From: JAPEKQ01 sp964516845
Lineage (GTDB): Bacteria; Joyebacterota; Joyebacteria; Joyebacterales; Joyebacteraceae
Direction: 5' to 3'
Assembly: GCA_964516845.1 (NCBI GenBank)
Contig: CAZEXP010000007.1
Location: 1 to 64,000 of the forward strand
DNA: 64,000 nt
In this document: in pieces, positions 16,642 to 25,390 of the stretch
How the letters are laid out: the number at the start of each line of letters is the position of its first letter
Numbering within the stretch: the stretch's first letter is position 1
Notes under the pieces: model-generated
Told to the model about the DNA's origin: nothing
The model's database searches: none
What the model saw: the letters and a program-made list of their open reading frames with translations, nothing else
Translations under genes and position numbers: made by a program

Positions 16642-18012
16642 ATGAGAACGGGAATGTCATTTCGCCTGAGTGTCGCGCTGCTTGGCGCGTGCATACTGAC
16701 GGCTGTCGTCCCGGCGAGTGCCTGGGCTGTCCAGAGCGGCGCAGACTATGTGCTGCTCGTCGACTGCACGGGAACGATGCAGTACGGGAGCAGGGGCGTC
16801 GCGACGCTCGAGGCGATCGAGCAGTTTGTCGGCTCGCTCGACGAGGGCGATCGGGTCAGCGTCTACGGATACGGCGAGGAGCCGTTCGCAGCGCTGGCCA
16901 GCTATCCCGCGACGGTCGGTTCGCAGGCCGAGCGCAAGACACTCTGTGCCGCGATGAACCTTCCATTCACCGCGGATCGCACCGACATCACGCGGGGTCT
17001 GGACATGGTCTGGAAGGAGCGTGAGAAGGTCTTCTCTCGCGCGCTCTCCGGCAGGACGAAGGCTACGGAGGGTTCCGCCTACGTGATCCTCCTGACCGAT
17101 GGGAAGCTCATTCCCATCTACACGGATTACTCCGAGTACGACGCGATCTACGGTCAGAGCAAGCGCCGGCTTCGCGAACTCGGCGGGCTCTTCGCGGAGG
17201 CGGGAATCCCCGTTTATTCGGTCGGTCTCGGCCAGGCCGAGAAGGTCGAGGGCGAGCTGCTCACACAGCTTTCGGAGACCAGTGGCGGCGTTTATCGCAA
17301 CGCCGCATCGAGCGACCGCCTCCCGGGCGTGTTCGATGACCTCATGGGCGACGTCATCGGTCAGCCGGTTGCGGTGGCCCAGATCGACCCGCCGGTCGAC
17401 GTGAGCACCGTCGAGGTCGGCGGTGAAGACGCTCTGATGGTCGCCGATCCGATGCCCACCACCGGCAGGGAGCGCTCGGGCGCTTTCCTGGACGGCATCG
17501 TCGAGACTGCGTCCGCCAGCGAGACGACGCAGACGAATCGTGCGGAAGCGGCGTTGGCCAGTTCCTTTGGCAGCGTCGGTCGCCAGGTCTATCAGTCCGT
17601 CGTGGGTGTTCTTGGAGTGGTGATGGGCTTCGTGGCGATCGGTATCCATCGCAGGCAGGCCTGGACGGGCGCGTTCACGAAGCCACTTCTTAAGAAGGAT
17701 ATTCGTGTGAAGGGCTATCTGCGCAGGGTCCTCCCTGAGGGCGTCATCGCGGCGCACAGGAACATCCCGATCGAGAATCCGGGGCTGCCCGTCCTCGAGA
17801 TCGGGGTCGGGACCGACTACGCCGCCGAACTCCGTGAGACGATCCTTGAGTTCGCTGGAACGACCGATGGTTCACCCCCGCTGCTCAGGGCCGTCAAGGG
17901 CTCCGTGCGAGTGGCCGGGGAACCGGTCGACCAGGTACGGGCTCTCGTCGACGGCGACATCATCGAGTGCGAGGGTAAGGCCTACAAGTACCTGCGGGGA
18001 CAGCGCCACTAG
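16642..18012 (+). CDS. exported von Willebrand factor A domain protein with membrane anchor
   Basis: The 456-aa precursor begins at ATG 16642 behind GAGGAGGACAAGG with a signal peptide ending ASAWA. A vWA domain follows (about residues 34-235): its MIDAS motif is DCTGTM (Asp41) with Thr in place of the usual Ser residues, and VILLTDG and VYSVGLG are the later strands. A transmembrane segment (about 318-338, VVGVLGVVMGFVAIGI) precedes a basic loop and a C-terminal beta-rich part (about 360-456) whose LVDGDIIECEGKAYKYL resembles an FHA-like sandwich. The vWA domain is periplasmic and the tail probably cytoplasmic, so it may couple an outside binding event to an inside partner. Function is unknown. 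It has no obvious cotranscribed MoxR or vWA partner here. Confidence 0.8.
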   Translation: MRTGMSFRLSVALLGACILTAVVPASAWAVQSGADYVLLVDCTGTMQYGSRGVATLEAIEQFVGSLDEGDRVSVYGYGEEPFAALASYPATVGSQAERKTLCAAMNLPFTADRTDITRGLDMVWKEREKVFSRALSGRTKATEGSAYVILLTDGKLIPIYTDYSEYDAIYGQSKRRLRELGGLFAEAGIPVYSVGLGQAEKVEGELLTQLSETSGGVYRNAASSDRLPGVFDDLMGDVIGQPVAVAQIDPPVDVSTVEVGGEDALMVADPMPTTGRERSGAFLDGIVETASASETTQTNRAEAALASSFGSVGRQVYQSVVGVLGVVMGFVAIGIHRRQAWTGAFTKPLLKKDIRVKGYLRRVLPEGVIAAHRNIPIENPGLPVLEIGVGTDYAAELRETILEFAGTTDGSPPLLRAVKGSVRVAGEPVDQVRALVDGDIIECEGKAYKYLRGQRH

Positions 18013-18039
18013 GCGCTATCACCTCATAATTCGAACTCT

Positions 18040-18071
18040 CATCGGCGCGCTACGAAGGTGGCGCGCCGATG
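18040..18071. terminator. strong hairpin after the vWA gene
   Basis: A perfect 11-bp stem CATCGGCGCGC / GCGCGCCGATG with a 10-nt loop stands 28 nt after the stop. It lacks a U-run, so it may terminate by another route or stabilise the 3' end. Confidence 0.5.
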
Positions 18072-18128
18072 TGGTATGCTCTTCGCATCGCTGGATCCGC
18101 GTGAGCCCAAGGCTGCGAAGGGAGTCCC

Positions 18129-19328
18129 ATGGGACGCCGCACTCTTCATCTCATCGGCATCATATGCGCGCTGACGACCGCGCTGTCCGGATGCTCCGCG
18201 CAGGTGGATTCGCGCGCCGCGAGAGACTCGATCGTGGGTGGTTCATCCGACCCCACGGTGAGCGCTTCTCCCGACCTGTCCGTCGGCGATGCGCCGCCGC
18301 TCGCGAACGCGCCTGCGCGAACCGACGTCGAGCGCGCGATGCGGCGCGTCTTCGACTGGCAGATCAAGAGGCTCGGGTCACCGGAGCCGGATTGGGTTCA
18401 GTCGGTGTTCATGATGGGCGCCGTCTCGGCCTACGAGGCGACCGGTGATACCGCCTACCTCAACGCGGCGGCGCGCTGGTCGGACGCGAACGACTGGCGG
18501 CTCGGCCCACGCGAACTCCACGCCGACGACCACGCGTCAGGGCAGGTCTATCTCGATCTCGCCCGGCTGACCGGCGAGGCGTCGAGCGCCACTCCGACGC
18601 TCGACGGGCTCCGCGCACTGCTCGGGTCCGAGGAGAGCGCGGACCACATCTGGTGGTGGTGTGATGCGCTGTTCATGGCGCCACCCGCGCTTGTTCGCGC
18701 GGCGTACGTGGCGGGCGATCCGACGTTCACCGATCCGCTCCCCGGGATGTGGTGGGACGCGGCCGACCCGCTGTTCGATGGGGAGGAGCGGCTCTTTCAT
18801 CGCGACGCGGCCGCCCGGGACAACCGGGACGGCGCGCCGCCGCTGTCGCGTCACGGCAAGCGCGCGTTCTGGTCCCGCGGCAACGGATGGGTTCTCTCCG
18901 GCATCGCGCGGACACTCGAATTTCTTCCCCCGGACCACGAGGGTCGGGAACTTCTCAGTACGGTCTACGCGCTCCTGGCCGCGCGAGTCATCGAACTTCA
19001 GGGCGGCGATGGGCTCTGGCGCACGTCACTGCTCGATCCGTGGGAGTCGTACCCCGGCGAGACGAGTGGTACCGCGCTGCTGTGCCACGGTCTCACCTGG
19101 GGTATCAACGAAGGGCTGCTCGACCGGGAGCTCTATGCGCCTTCGGCGCTCCTTGCCTGGGAGGGCCTCACGGAATCCGTGGACGGGGAGGGCACGCTTG
19201 GATGGGTCCAGGGCGTCGGGAGGCGTCCCGGACTGATCTCCGAGGCCGGGACGGCGCCGTTCGGTGCCGGCGCACTCCTGCTGGCCGGCAGCGAGATACT
19301 GGAGTTGATCGGACCGGAGAGGGGGTAG
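18129..19328 (+). CDS. lipoprotein glycoside hydrolase, GH88/GH105 type (unsaturated glucuronyl/galacturonyl hydrolase-like)
   Basis: The 399-aa protein has a lipoprotein signal (LSGC lipobox, Cys22) and an (alpha/alpha)6-barrel with GH105 landmarks: VFDWQIKR near the start, WWWCDALFMAPP, RHGKRAFWSRGNGWVL (about residues 240-256), GLWRTSLLD and ETSGTALLCHGLTWGI (about 310-330). Enzymes of this family remove unsaturated uronic acids from oligosaccharides made by polysaccharide lyases, such as rhamnogalacturonan or ulvan fragments. It would act in the periplasm or on the cell surface. No lyase, transporter or other saccharide gene is adjacent, so it is not in a classical polysaccharide locus. 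The exact sugar cannot be told. Confidence 0.85.
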   Translation: MGRRTLHLIGIICALTTALSGCSAQVDSRAARDSIVGGSSDPTVSASPDLSVGDAPPLANAPARTDVERAMRRVFDWQIKRLGSPEPDWVQSVFMMGAVSAYEATGDTAYLNAAARWSDANDWRLGPRELHADDHASGQVYLDLARLTGEASSATPTLDGLRALLGSEESADHIWWWCDALFMAPPALVRAAYVAGDPTFTDPLPGMWWDAADPLFDGEERLFHRDAAARDNRDGAPPLSRHGKRAFWSRGNGWVLSGIARTLEFLPPDHEGRELLSTVYALLAARVIELQGGDGLWRTSLLDPWESYPGETSGTALLCHGLTWGINEGLLDRELYAPSALLAWEGLTESVDGEGTLGWVQGVGRRPGLISEAGTAPFGAGALLLAGSEILELIGPERG

Positions 19329-19425
19329 CCGGCCCGCGACTTCGTTGTTCTGGCCCGGGCATTGCATGTTATGCTTGTTGTCAAGGTGGCTCTCGAGGCA
19401 CGGTTCATTGACGAGGTTCTGACAC

Positions 19426-20862
19426 ATGGCGTCACATCCTGGCGAGCTGATCTATCACCGACTTCCGGTCGCGCTTCAGAATGCGGTCGTCGCGTGGCGT
19501 GGGCGTCAGGTCTATCGTCTTCGATTCGGCCCCGGCTACGACGCGGTTTCGCGGTTCCTCGAGGAGTCCGAGAGCTACACGCTCGAAGAGCTCAAGGCGT
19601 ATCAGGATGAACGTCTCCGCGTCATCGTGGAACACGCGTGGGAGACGGTCCCGTTCTACCGCGATGTAATGGATGAGCGGAAGCTCCGCCCGTCCGACAT
19701 CCGCACCGCCGCCGACCTTCACAAGCTCCCGCTTCTCACGAAGGAAGATGTTCGCACGCAGTGCGACCGTCTCATCTCGCGCGACTACCCGAAGAAGACG
19801 CTCCGTCAGGTCTGGACATCGGCGACGACGAATTCGCCGCTGCCGGTCTACTGGGACCGCGCGGTCGATGTGATGAACCACGCATGCTACATGCGGGCGA
19901 GACGCTGGGCCGGCGTTCCGTTCGGCGTCCCGTTCGCTTCCATGCATGGCGGGCCGGCGGTCCCGATCACGCAGAAGAGACCGCCGTTCTGGCGGTACAA
20001 CCCGAAGTGGAACCAGATCTTCTTCTCGACACTTCATCTGAGCGACGCGAATCTCGTGCACTACGTCGCGGAGCTTCGGAGATTCGGCGCGCAGGCGCTC
20101 GAGACGTACCCGTCCTGCGCGTACGTCGTTGCCAAGTTCCTCGAGTCACGCGGCGAGTACCTTCCGCTCAAGGCGCTGATAATGACAGGGGAGCCGCTGT
20201 TCCCCCTCGAGCGCGAGGTGATCGAGGAACGGTTCCAGACGAAGATCTTCGACGCGTATGGGCAGGCCGAGCGTGTGACCTTCGCCAGCGAGTGCGACCT
20301 GCACGTGGGACAGCATCTGGCGTCCGAGTACGGGGTCACCGAGTTCCTCGATGAGGACGGCGCGCCCGTAGCGGATGGTGAGCCCGGCCTGATCGTGGGG
20401 ACGGGGCTTCACAACATGGCGATGCCGCTCATTCGTTATGTCGTTGGTGATGTAGGCGTGTTGGGTACAGAGGCGTGCGAGTGCGGCCTCGCACATCCTC
20501 TGATGAAGGAACTCACCAGCAGGGTGGGTGATCTTCTCGTGACGCCGGACGGCCGTATGCTTCCGTCGCGTATGATCAGCTGGGCTGTTCGGCCCATCAA
20601 GGACGTGCTGCTCTGGCGTGTGACGCAGGAACGCCCCGAGGAGATCCTTGTCGAGATCGTCCGCGATCGGCCGCTCGAGCAGGGAGAGATCGACGGGGCT
20701 CGTGAGTATCTCAGCCGCAGGCTCGGCCCCGAGGTGCATGCCGAGATCGTGCGCGTTGACGATCTTCCGCGTACGGCCCGCGGCAAGTTCCGCCACGCCA
20801 TCTCAAAGGTCCCGCTTGCGTGGGGAACCCCCAACCGCTCCAAGGACAACCCCGACTTCTAA
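19426..20862 (+). CDS. PaaK/CapK-like adenylate-forming ligase
   Basis: The 478-aa protein resembles phenylacetate-CoA ligase and coenzyme F390 synthetase-like adenylating enzymes: VPFYRDVMDERKLRPSDI and LHKLPLLTKEDVR near the start, IMTGEPLFPLER, the adenylation motif FDAYGQAE, PLIRYVVGDVG, SRVGDLL and the C-terminal catalytic Lys in RTARGKFR. The P-loop, normally S-S/T-G-S/T-T-G-x-P, reads TSATTNSPLPVYW, so its glycines are replaced. The protein is cytoplasmic and should activate a carboxylate, but the substrate is unknown; the altered P-loop means activity itself should not be taken for granted. The start is ATG 19426. It is convergent with the OmpA-domain gene and separated from it by a hairpin. 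Confidence 0.8.
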   Translation: MASHPGELIYHRLPVALQNAVVAWRGRQVYRLRFGPGYDAVSRFLEESESYTLEELKAYQDERLRVIVEHAWETVPFYRDVMDERKLRPSDIRTAADLHKLPLLTKEDVRTQCDRLISRDYPKKTLRQVWTSATTNSPLPVYWDRAVDVMNHACYMRARRWAGVPFGVPFASMHGGPAVPITQKRPPFWRYNPKWNQIFFSTLHLSDANLVHYVAELRRFGAQALETYPSCAYVVAKFLESRGEYLPLKALIMTGEPLFPLEREVIEERFQTKIFDAYGQAERVTFASECDLHVGQHLASEYGVTEFLDEDGAPVADGEPGLIVGTGLHNMAMPLIRYVVGDVGVLGTEACECGLAHPLMKELTSRVGDLLVTPDGRMLPSRMISWAVRPIKDVLLWRVTQERPEEILVEIVRDRPLEQGEIDGAREYLSRRLGPEVHAEIVRVDDLPRTARGKFRHAISKVPLAWGTPNRSKDNPDF

Positions 20863-20867
20863 CGTAG

Positions 20868-20913
20868 TCGGGGCGGCCCCGGCGTCTTCGTGCGACGCTC
20901 AGGCCCGCCCCGA
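20868..20913. terminator. hairpin between convergent PaaK-like and OmpA-domain genes
   Basis: TCGGGGCGG (20868-20876) pairs with CCGCCCCGA (20905-20913), and an inner GCGTC/GACGC extends it. No long U-run follows. Confidence 0.55.
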
Positions 20914-20939
20914 TCGATTCCACTCATCCGCAGCCGGTG

Positions 20940-22442
20940 CTACGGCATCACGGCGTCGAGGTTCGGCGTGATGATCACGTCGATCCGCCGGTTCCGGGCG
21001 CGGCCCTCGCGAGTCTCGTTGTTTGCGATGGGTTCTGCTTCGCCGAGTCCGACAGCCTCGATGCGTCCACCGTCGAGGCGCATGTTCGCCAGCATGTACT
21101 GCCGCACGGCCTCGGCCCGCGACATCGACAGCACGAGGTTCTGTGCGTCAGTACCGTAGGAATCCGTGTGTCCTTCGATGTCGACGGTCGCCTCCGGGAA
21201 GAGCGCGATCGCATCCTGCACGCGCGTCAACAGACCGAAGTACTGCGGCTGGATGACGTCCGAGCCGCTGTCGAACTGCACGCCGACCAGCCGGATGATG
21301 ATCTGATCGCTCTCACGAAGCACCCGGGCCTCGTCTCTCGAAAACATGCCGTCGACCTGCAGGAACCTCTCGCGGACCTTCTCTTCCGCGATGAGGCGGC
21401 GTTCCATGGCCTGGCGCTCTTCGGACACACCGCCGAGTTCCGTCTCGAGTTCGCCGAGCCTGAGCTCGAGTTCGTCGCGCAGGCTGCGGCACTCTGACAG
21501 GTCCTGCGACAGGGCGCCCCGGTCGGACGACAGATCCTCGATCCTGTTGATGACGGCCGCCGTGACATCGCCGTACCCTTTGTCGAAGCGCGAGACGAGG
21601 TCGAGCACGCCCGCGATCTTGATGAGCGGTTCCTCCGCCGCGAGAACGATGTCCTCGACGGTCGACTCCCGACGGTCGACGCTCCTCGCGACGTCCGCGA
21701 TCCTGTAGGCGTGGTGCGCCTCGTAGAGCGCGTCGTTGGCAAGCGTGCGGGGGAGATCGGTGTCGTAGCGGTCGGTTTCGAGCGCAGCCTCCGCTTCCTG
21801 GAGAAGCGCGCGCGCGCGGGCGATCGTATCTGGGGCGAGGCGCTCGATGCGCTCATCCGCGGCGCGCTTGAGCAGCGTCTCGGTCTCGCTGAGCAGCCCC
21901 ACCTTGACCGCCTCGAGCTCCGCGTCGCGGAACAACGTCGTCGCGCTCGCGCCCTTCTGTCTTGCTCGATCTATCTTGCGGGACTCGACGGCCGCGGCCG
22001 CATCCTCGGCCAGGCGGTTGCCCTCACTCCAGAGTTCGGGGGCGTACGTGGGCGCGTTGGCGGAGCGGGCGTCCTCGCGGGCGGCCAGCATGTCCGGGAG
22101 TTCGATACGTACGAGCCTCGCTGTCTCGATGGCGTGCGTGAGGTTCTCCTTGGCCTTGGCGAGATCCTCGACGATATCCTGCTTGTTCTTCCCGCGCTCA
22201 TAGCTGACCTCGGCGCGGCGGTAGTAGCGTTCGGCCTCGCCGAAGCTCTTCTCCGCGAGCACGTCCGCGTGTACCTCCAGGGCCTGCGCCATGAGGGCAT
22301 CGACGTCTCGGAAGACAGCGGAGTCGTGGGTCTGGGCGTGGAGCGGGGCCGCGAGGGCCACGATGGCGAGACAGAGAGCGATGAGGACGGACCACGAGAC
22401 GGCGGGTGCGCGCTGCGCGCGCATGTAGCGTGTTTCTGACAT
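20940..22442 (-). CDS. OmpA-family peptidoglycan-binding protein with long helical N-terminal domain
   Basis: The 500-aa precursor starts at ATG 22442 behind GGAGGTAGGAC and has a signal peptide ending PLHAQ. A long helical, partly coiled-coil region (about residues 35-370, Ala/Glu/Arg-rich, with LRDELELRLGELETELGG near its end) links to a C-terminal OmpA-like domain (about 380-500: VQFDSGSDVIQP, VDIEGHTDSYGT, NLVLSMSRAEAVRQYM, NRRIDVIITP). The Asp and Arg of the NxxLSxxRAxxV and NRRI motifs, which bind diaminopimelate of peptidoglycan, are present. No barrel is seen, so it is probably a periplasmic spacer tying an envelope component to the wall rather than a porin. Confidence 0.88.
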   Translation of the reverse strand: MSETRYMRAQRAPAVSWSVLIALCLAIVALAAPLHAQTHDSAVFRDVDALMAQALEVHADVLAEKSFGEAERYYRRAEVSYERGKNKQDIVEDLAKAKENLTHAIETARLVRIELPDMLAAREDARSANAPTYAPELWSEGNRLAEDAAAAVESRKIDRARQKGASATTLFRDAELEAVKVGLLSETETLLKRAADERIERLAPDTIARARALLQEAEAALETDRYDTDLPRTLANDALYEAHHAYRIADVARSVDRRESTVEDIVLAAEEPLIKIAGVLDLVSRFDKGYGDVTAAVINRIEDLSSDRGALSQDLSECRSLRDELELRLGELETELGGVSEERQAMERRLIAEEKVRERFLQVDGMFSRDEARVLRESDQIIIRLVGVQFDSGSDVIQPQYFGLLTRVQDAIALFPEATVDIEGHTDSYGTDAQNLVLSMSRAEAVRQYMLANMRLDGGRIEAVGLGEAEPIANNETREGRARNRRIDVIITPNLDAVMP

Positions 22443-22872
22443 GTCCTACCTCCACACGTGCTGGTTGGCGATCTCTCGTGCACATGAACGAATCAGGTCT
22501 TTCGGGACCGTCATTGGATGCCCGTTCCGGTTACGGGACTCGTCGGACAGTCTCGCGGGTTGGTGGGTGGTCGTCAACTCGATTCGGCGGTCCGACCGTG
22601 AATCGTCATTCGGTTTCAAGAGGCCGGCCGTTGCGGAGAGAGGCCGCTCGATCTGTCCCGGCACACGCGGCAGGAGGAGGCGCGGCTGGCGAATGCCGAT
22701 ATTCATGCTATAATGCATGGTCTGTGGTCTGGTGCCGCGAGAGCCTGAGCGCCAGTGTCTGTCCCTTGACTCGCGGCACGCAGGCGATACACTCCACCGG
22801 GTGGGGTGGCGTCGCCGCCGCAAGGCCACAGCCCTGCGGGCCGACCTTCGAGACCGATCTTCCAGAGGGAGT
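22443..22872. other. 430-nt divergent intergenic region
   Basis: The region lies between the OmpA-domain gene (minus) and the acyl-ligase gene (plus). It contains an extended -10 promoter on the plus strand (annotated separately). Frames spanning it lack ribosome-binding sites and homology. I see no repeat or RNA structure in it worth annotating. Confidence 0.4.
22706..22714 (+). promoter_or_regulatory. extended -10 promoter (TGCTATAAT) ahead of the acyl ligase
   Basis: TGC plus TATAAT (22709-22714) forms an extended -10 element, which can work without a good -35. It lies about 160 nt upstream of the ATG at 22873. Confidence 0.5.
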
Positions 22873-24414
22873 ATGCCGGTGCTCCTGCATCATGCCTTCA
22901 TTCGCTCGGCCCGTGTCCGTCCGCGGAAGGTCTTCATCGCCGACCGCAGCCTCGGGCAGCGATTGACGTACGGTGAGGCGCTCATCTCCGTCCTCGCCCT
23001 CTCACGCAGACTCAGGATCGTGCCGGAGTCGGGCGAGAGTCGGCTGCTCGGCATCATGCTTCCCAATTCGGCGGGATCGGTTCTCGCCGTTCTCGCCGCA
23101 CTCGTAGCAGGACGTGTCCCGGTCATGATCAACTACGCGATGGGGGCCGAGAGGAACGCGTCGTTCGCCATGCGCCGGTGCGGTCTGTCGACCATCATCA
23201 CGAGCGGGCGATTTCTCGAGAAGCTCGAGTGTCCTCGCATTGATGGCATGGTCTATCTTGAGGACATCGCGGGGAGCCTCACGAAGAGCGACAAGCTCAA
23301 AGCGGCCGCGCTCGCCTTCATTCCTGCGCCGCTCACGTGCGGGATGGTCCACCGCTGCGACGAGAACGCTGCCGCCGTCATCATCTTCACAAGTGGGAGC
23401 GAGGGAGATCCGAAGCCCGTCGTGCTGACACACCGGAACATCTGCTTCGAGGTCGAGGCGATGTCGGATGTGTTTCATCTCAAGGAAGGCGATTCGGTGC
23501 TTGCGAATCTGCCGTTCTTCCATGTGTTCGGGCTGACGGTCAATCTGTTCACCCCCGCGATCAGGGGACTGACTGTGGCCACGCACGTCACACCGCTCGA
23601 CTATTCGGCCATCTGCAAGACGATCCGTGAAGAGCGGCTGACTATCGCCGCGGCGACACCCGCGTTCTGGTGGGGATACCTCAGGGCCTCCCGGGTCGGT
23701 GACTTCGAGACACTTCGCATCGCTGTCGCCGGCGCCGACAAGTGTCCGGAGTCGCTCCGAGCCGAGTGCATGGAGCTGCACGGCGTCGCCCTCCGTGAAG
23801 GCTACGGCGCGACTGAGACGTCGCCCGTCATCTCGGCTAACTCCGAGAACGGTGACCGTCCCGGGAGCGTCGGACGTCCGCTGCCGGGTGTCGACGTCCG
23901 CATCGAGAACGTGGAGACAGGGGAGGGCTGCGCCGCCGGCGAGACCGGGAGGATCCTCGTCAGGGGTGACCTCGTGATGAAGGAGTACCTCGGCGATCCC
24001 GAGGCGACGACCCGCGCCGTGCGGGCCGGCTGGTACGACACCGGGGATCTCGGGTATCTGGATGAGGACGGCTTCCTCTGGCTCTCCGGCAGGCTCACAC
24101 GGTGCGTGAAGGTCGGAGGAGAGATGGTGTCGCTCTGGCGAGTCGAGGAGATCCTGAACGGGTTCCTGCCACCCGGCGCCGGGTGCTGTGTTGTCGCCGT
24201 CCCCGACGAGCGGCGCGGTTCGCGTATCGCCGCGGTCGTGACCTGCGACGTGGACGAGCGCGCGGTGGCGCGCAGGATGGCAGCCGAGCTGCCGCGAGTG
24301 GCGGTCCCGAAGACGTTCGTACGGGTCGATGAGATCCCGATGCTTGAGAGTTCCAAGGTCGACTTCCGCGCTGCCCAGCGTCTGGCGGCCGCATCGATGA
24401 GTGGGAGGGCGTGA
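22873..24414 (+). CDS. AMP-binding acyl ligase (acyl-ACP/acyl-CoA synthetase, Aas-like)
   Basis: The 513-aa protein is an ANL-superfamily enzyme with all landmarks: P-loop IIFTSGSEGDPKPVVLTH, NLPFFHVFG, adenylation motif GYGATETSP, WYDTGDLGYLDEDGFLWLSGR, and the C-terminal catalytic Lys in ESSKVDFRA. The stretch LLGIMLPNSAGSVLAVLAAL ... VMINYAMGAE resembles the synthetase half of Aas (2-acylglycerophosphoethanolamine acyltransferase/acyl-ACP synthetase), but no acyltransferase domain is attached. It should activate fatty acids for lipid recycling or synthesis. The ATG at 22873 is chosen because GAGGGAG precedes it and homology starts there. Its stop overlaps the next start as TGATG, so it is coupled to the rhodanese gene. 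Confidence 0.88.
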   Translation: MPVLLHHAFIRSARVRPRKVFIADRSLGQRLTYGEALISVLALSRRLRIVPESGESRLLGIMLPNSAGSVLAVLAALVAGRVPVMINYAMGAERNASFAMRRCGLSTIITSGRFLEKLECPRIDGMVYLEDIAGSLTKSDKLKAAALAFIPAPLTCGMVHRCDENAAAVIIFTSGSEGDPKPVVLTHRNICFEVEAMSDVFHLKEGDSVLANLPFFHVFGLTVNLFTPAIRGLTVATHVTPLDYSAICKTIREERLTIAAATPAFWWGYLRASRVGDFETLRIAVAGADKCPESLRAECMELHGVALREGYGATETSPVISANSENGDRPGSVGRPLPGVDVRIENVETGEGCAAGETGRILVRGDLVMKEYLGDPEATTRAVRAGWYDTGDLGYLDEDGFLWLSGRLTRCVKVGGEMVSLWRVEEILNGFLPPGAGCCVVAVPDERRGSRIAAVVTCDVDERAVARRMAAELPRVAVPKTFVRVDEIPMLESSKVDFRAAQRLAAASMSGRA

Positions 24415-25364
24415 TGTCAGGACGCGGCATGGCAGTGGCAGGCGCGGTTCTGTTCGTGGTTCTTGTGGCGGCGCCGGGCTTTGCTCCGGCCGACGAGCCG
24501 GGTGAGGCCCGCACGACGACTGACGGACTCGGTTCCTCAGAGCTTCTCGTCGACGGGAGTTGGCTCGAGGCGCAGCTCGGCGACTCGAGCGTCGTGATCG
24601 TGGACTACGGCCGCGAACTCGAGGACTACGAGAACGGTCACATACCCGGCGCCGCGTATCTTCCCGACTCGGCGACCATGACCCGTGTCGGCGGCACTCC
24701 CATGATGCTCCCGCACGTGGAGACGGTCGCGAGCGCGCTCGAAGACGTTGGTGTCGGCAGCGGGAAGACCGTCGTCGTCTACGACGAGGCCGGCGGGCTC
24801 TTCGCGACACGGCTGTTCTGGGCTCTAGAGTATCTGGGACACGACGACGTGCGCGTTCTCGACGGGGGCTGGAACCAATGGGCGGAGGAGGAGCGGGCCA
24901 CGTCATACGAGCATCCGCTTGTCGAACGAGGTCACTTCACCGTGGTCGTCCACCCGGAGCGCATCGCGACCTACGATTGGATGGTCGATCATCTGACCAA
25001 CCCGGAGTTCCTACCCGTCGACACCCGAACTCTGGAGGAGTTCACGGGAGAGAGTGTCAAAGCTGCTCGCGGCGGTCGCATTCCTGAGGCCGCGCACCTC
25101 AACTGGGAGTGGACCGTCAAGGACGCAGGACTTGGCGTGTTCCTCTCGACCGACGAGATCGAGGCGCTGCTCGACAGCGCCGGGATCACGCGCGATCGCA
25201 AGATCGCCACATACTGCCAGGCCGGTGTCCGCGCGTCGCACGGCTACTTCGTGCTCCGTGCGCTGGGATTCCCATGCGTCAGAGTCTATGACGGTTCCTG
25301 GGTCGAGTGGGCGGCCGTTGCGGATGCGCCCATCGAGACCGGACCGCGTGACGCAGGGAACTGA
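24414..25364 (+). CDS. exported two-domain rhodanese (thiosulfate sulfurtransferase-like)
   Basis: The 316-aa precursor has a signal peptide (about residues 1-28) and two rhodanese domains. The first (about 40-170: VVIVDYGRELEDYENGHIPGA, VVVYDEAG) lacks the catalytic Cys, having Asp-Glu-Ala-Gly in the loop. The second (about 190-300) has VDTRTLEEFTG and the active-site loop YCQAGVRASHG with catalytic Cys268. This inactive-plus-active pattern is normal for thiosulfate and mercaptopyruvate sulfurtransferases. It would transfer sulfane sulfur to cyanide or thiols in the periplasm. The ATG at 24414 overlaps the stop of the acyl-ligase gene; the GTG at 24411 is an alternative. Confidence 0.9.
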   Translation: MSGRGMAVAGAVLFVVLVAAPGFAPADEPGEARTTTDGLGSSELLVDGSWLEAQLGDSSVVIVDYGRELEDYENGHIPGAAYLPDSATMTRVGGTPMMLPHVETVASALEDVGVGSGKTVVVYDEAGGLFATRLFWALEYLGHDDVRVLDGGWNQWAEEERATSYEHPLVERGHFTVVVHPERIATYDWMVDHLTNPEFLPVDTRTLEEFTGESVKAARGGRIPEAAHLNWEWTVKDAGLGVFLSTDEIEALLDSAGITRDRKIATYCQAGVRASHGYFVLRALGFPCVRVYDGSWVEWAAVADAPIETGPRDAGN

Positions 25365-25390
25365 CACCGCATCATGCGAAGGAGACCACG

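Noticed and set aside
23002..24906. Minus-strand frame of 634 codons across the acyl ligase and rhodanese genes
   Set aside because: Arg-rich shadow spanning two well-supported plus-strand genes.
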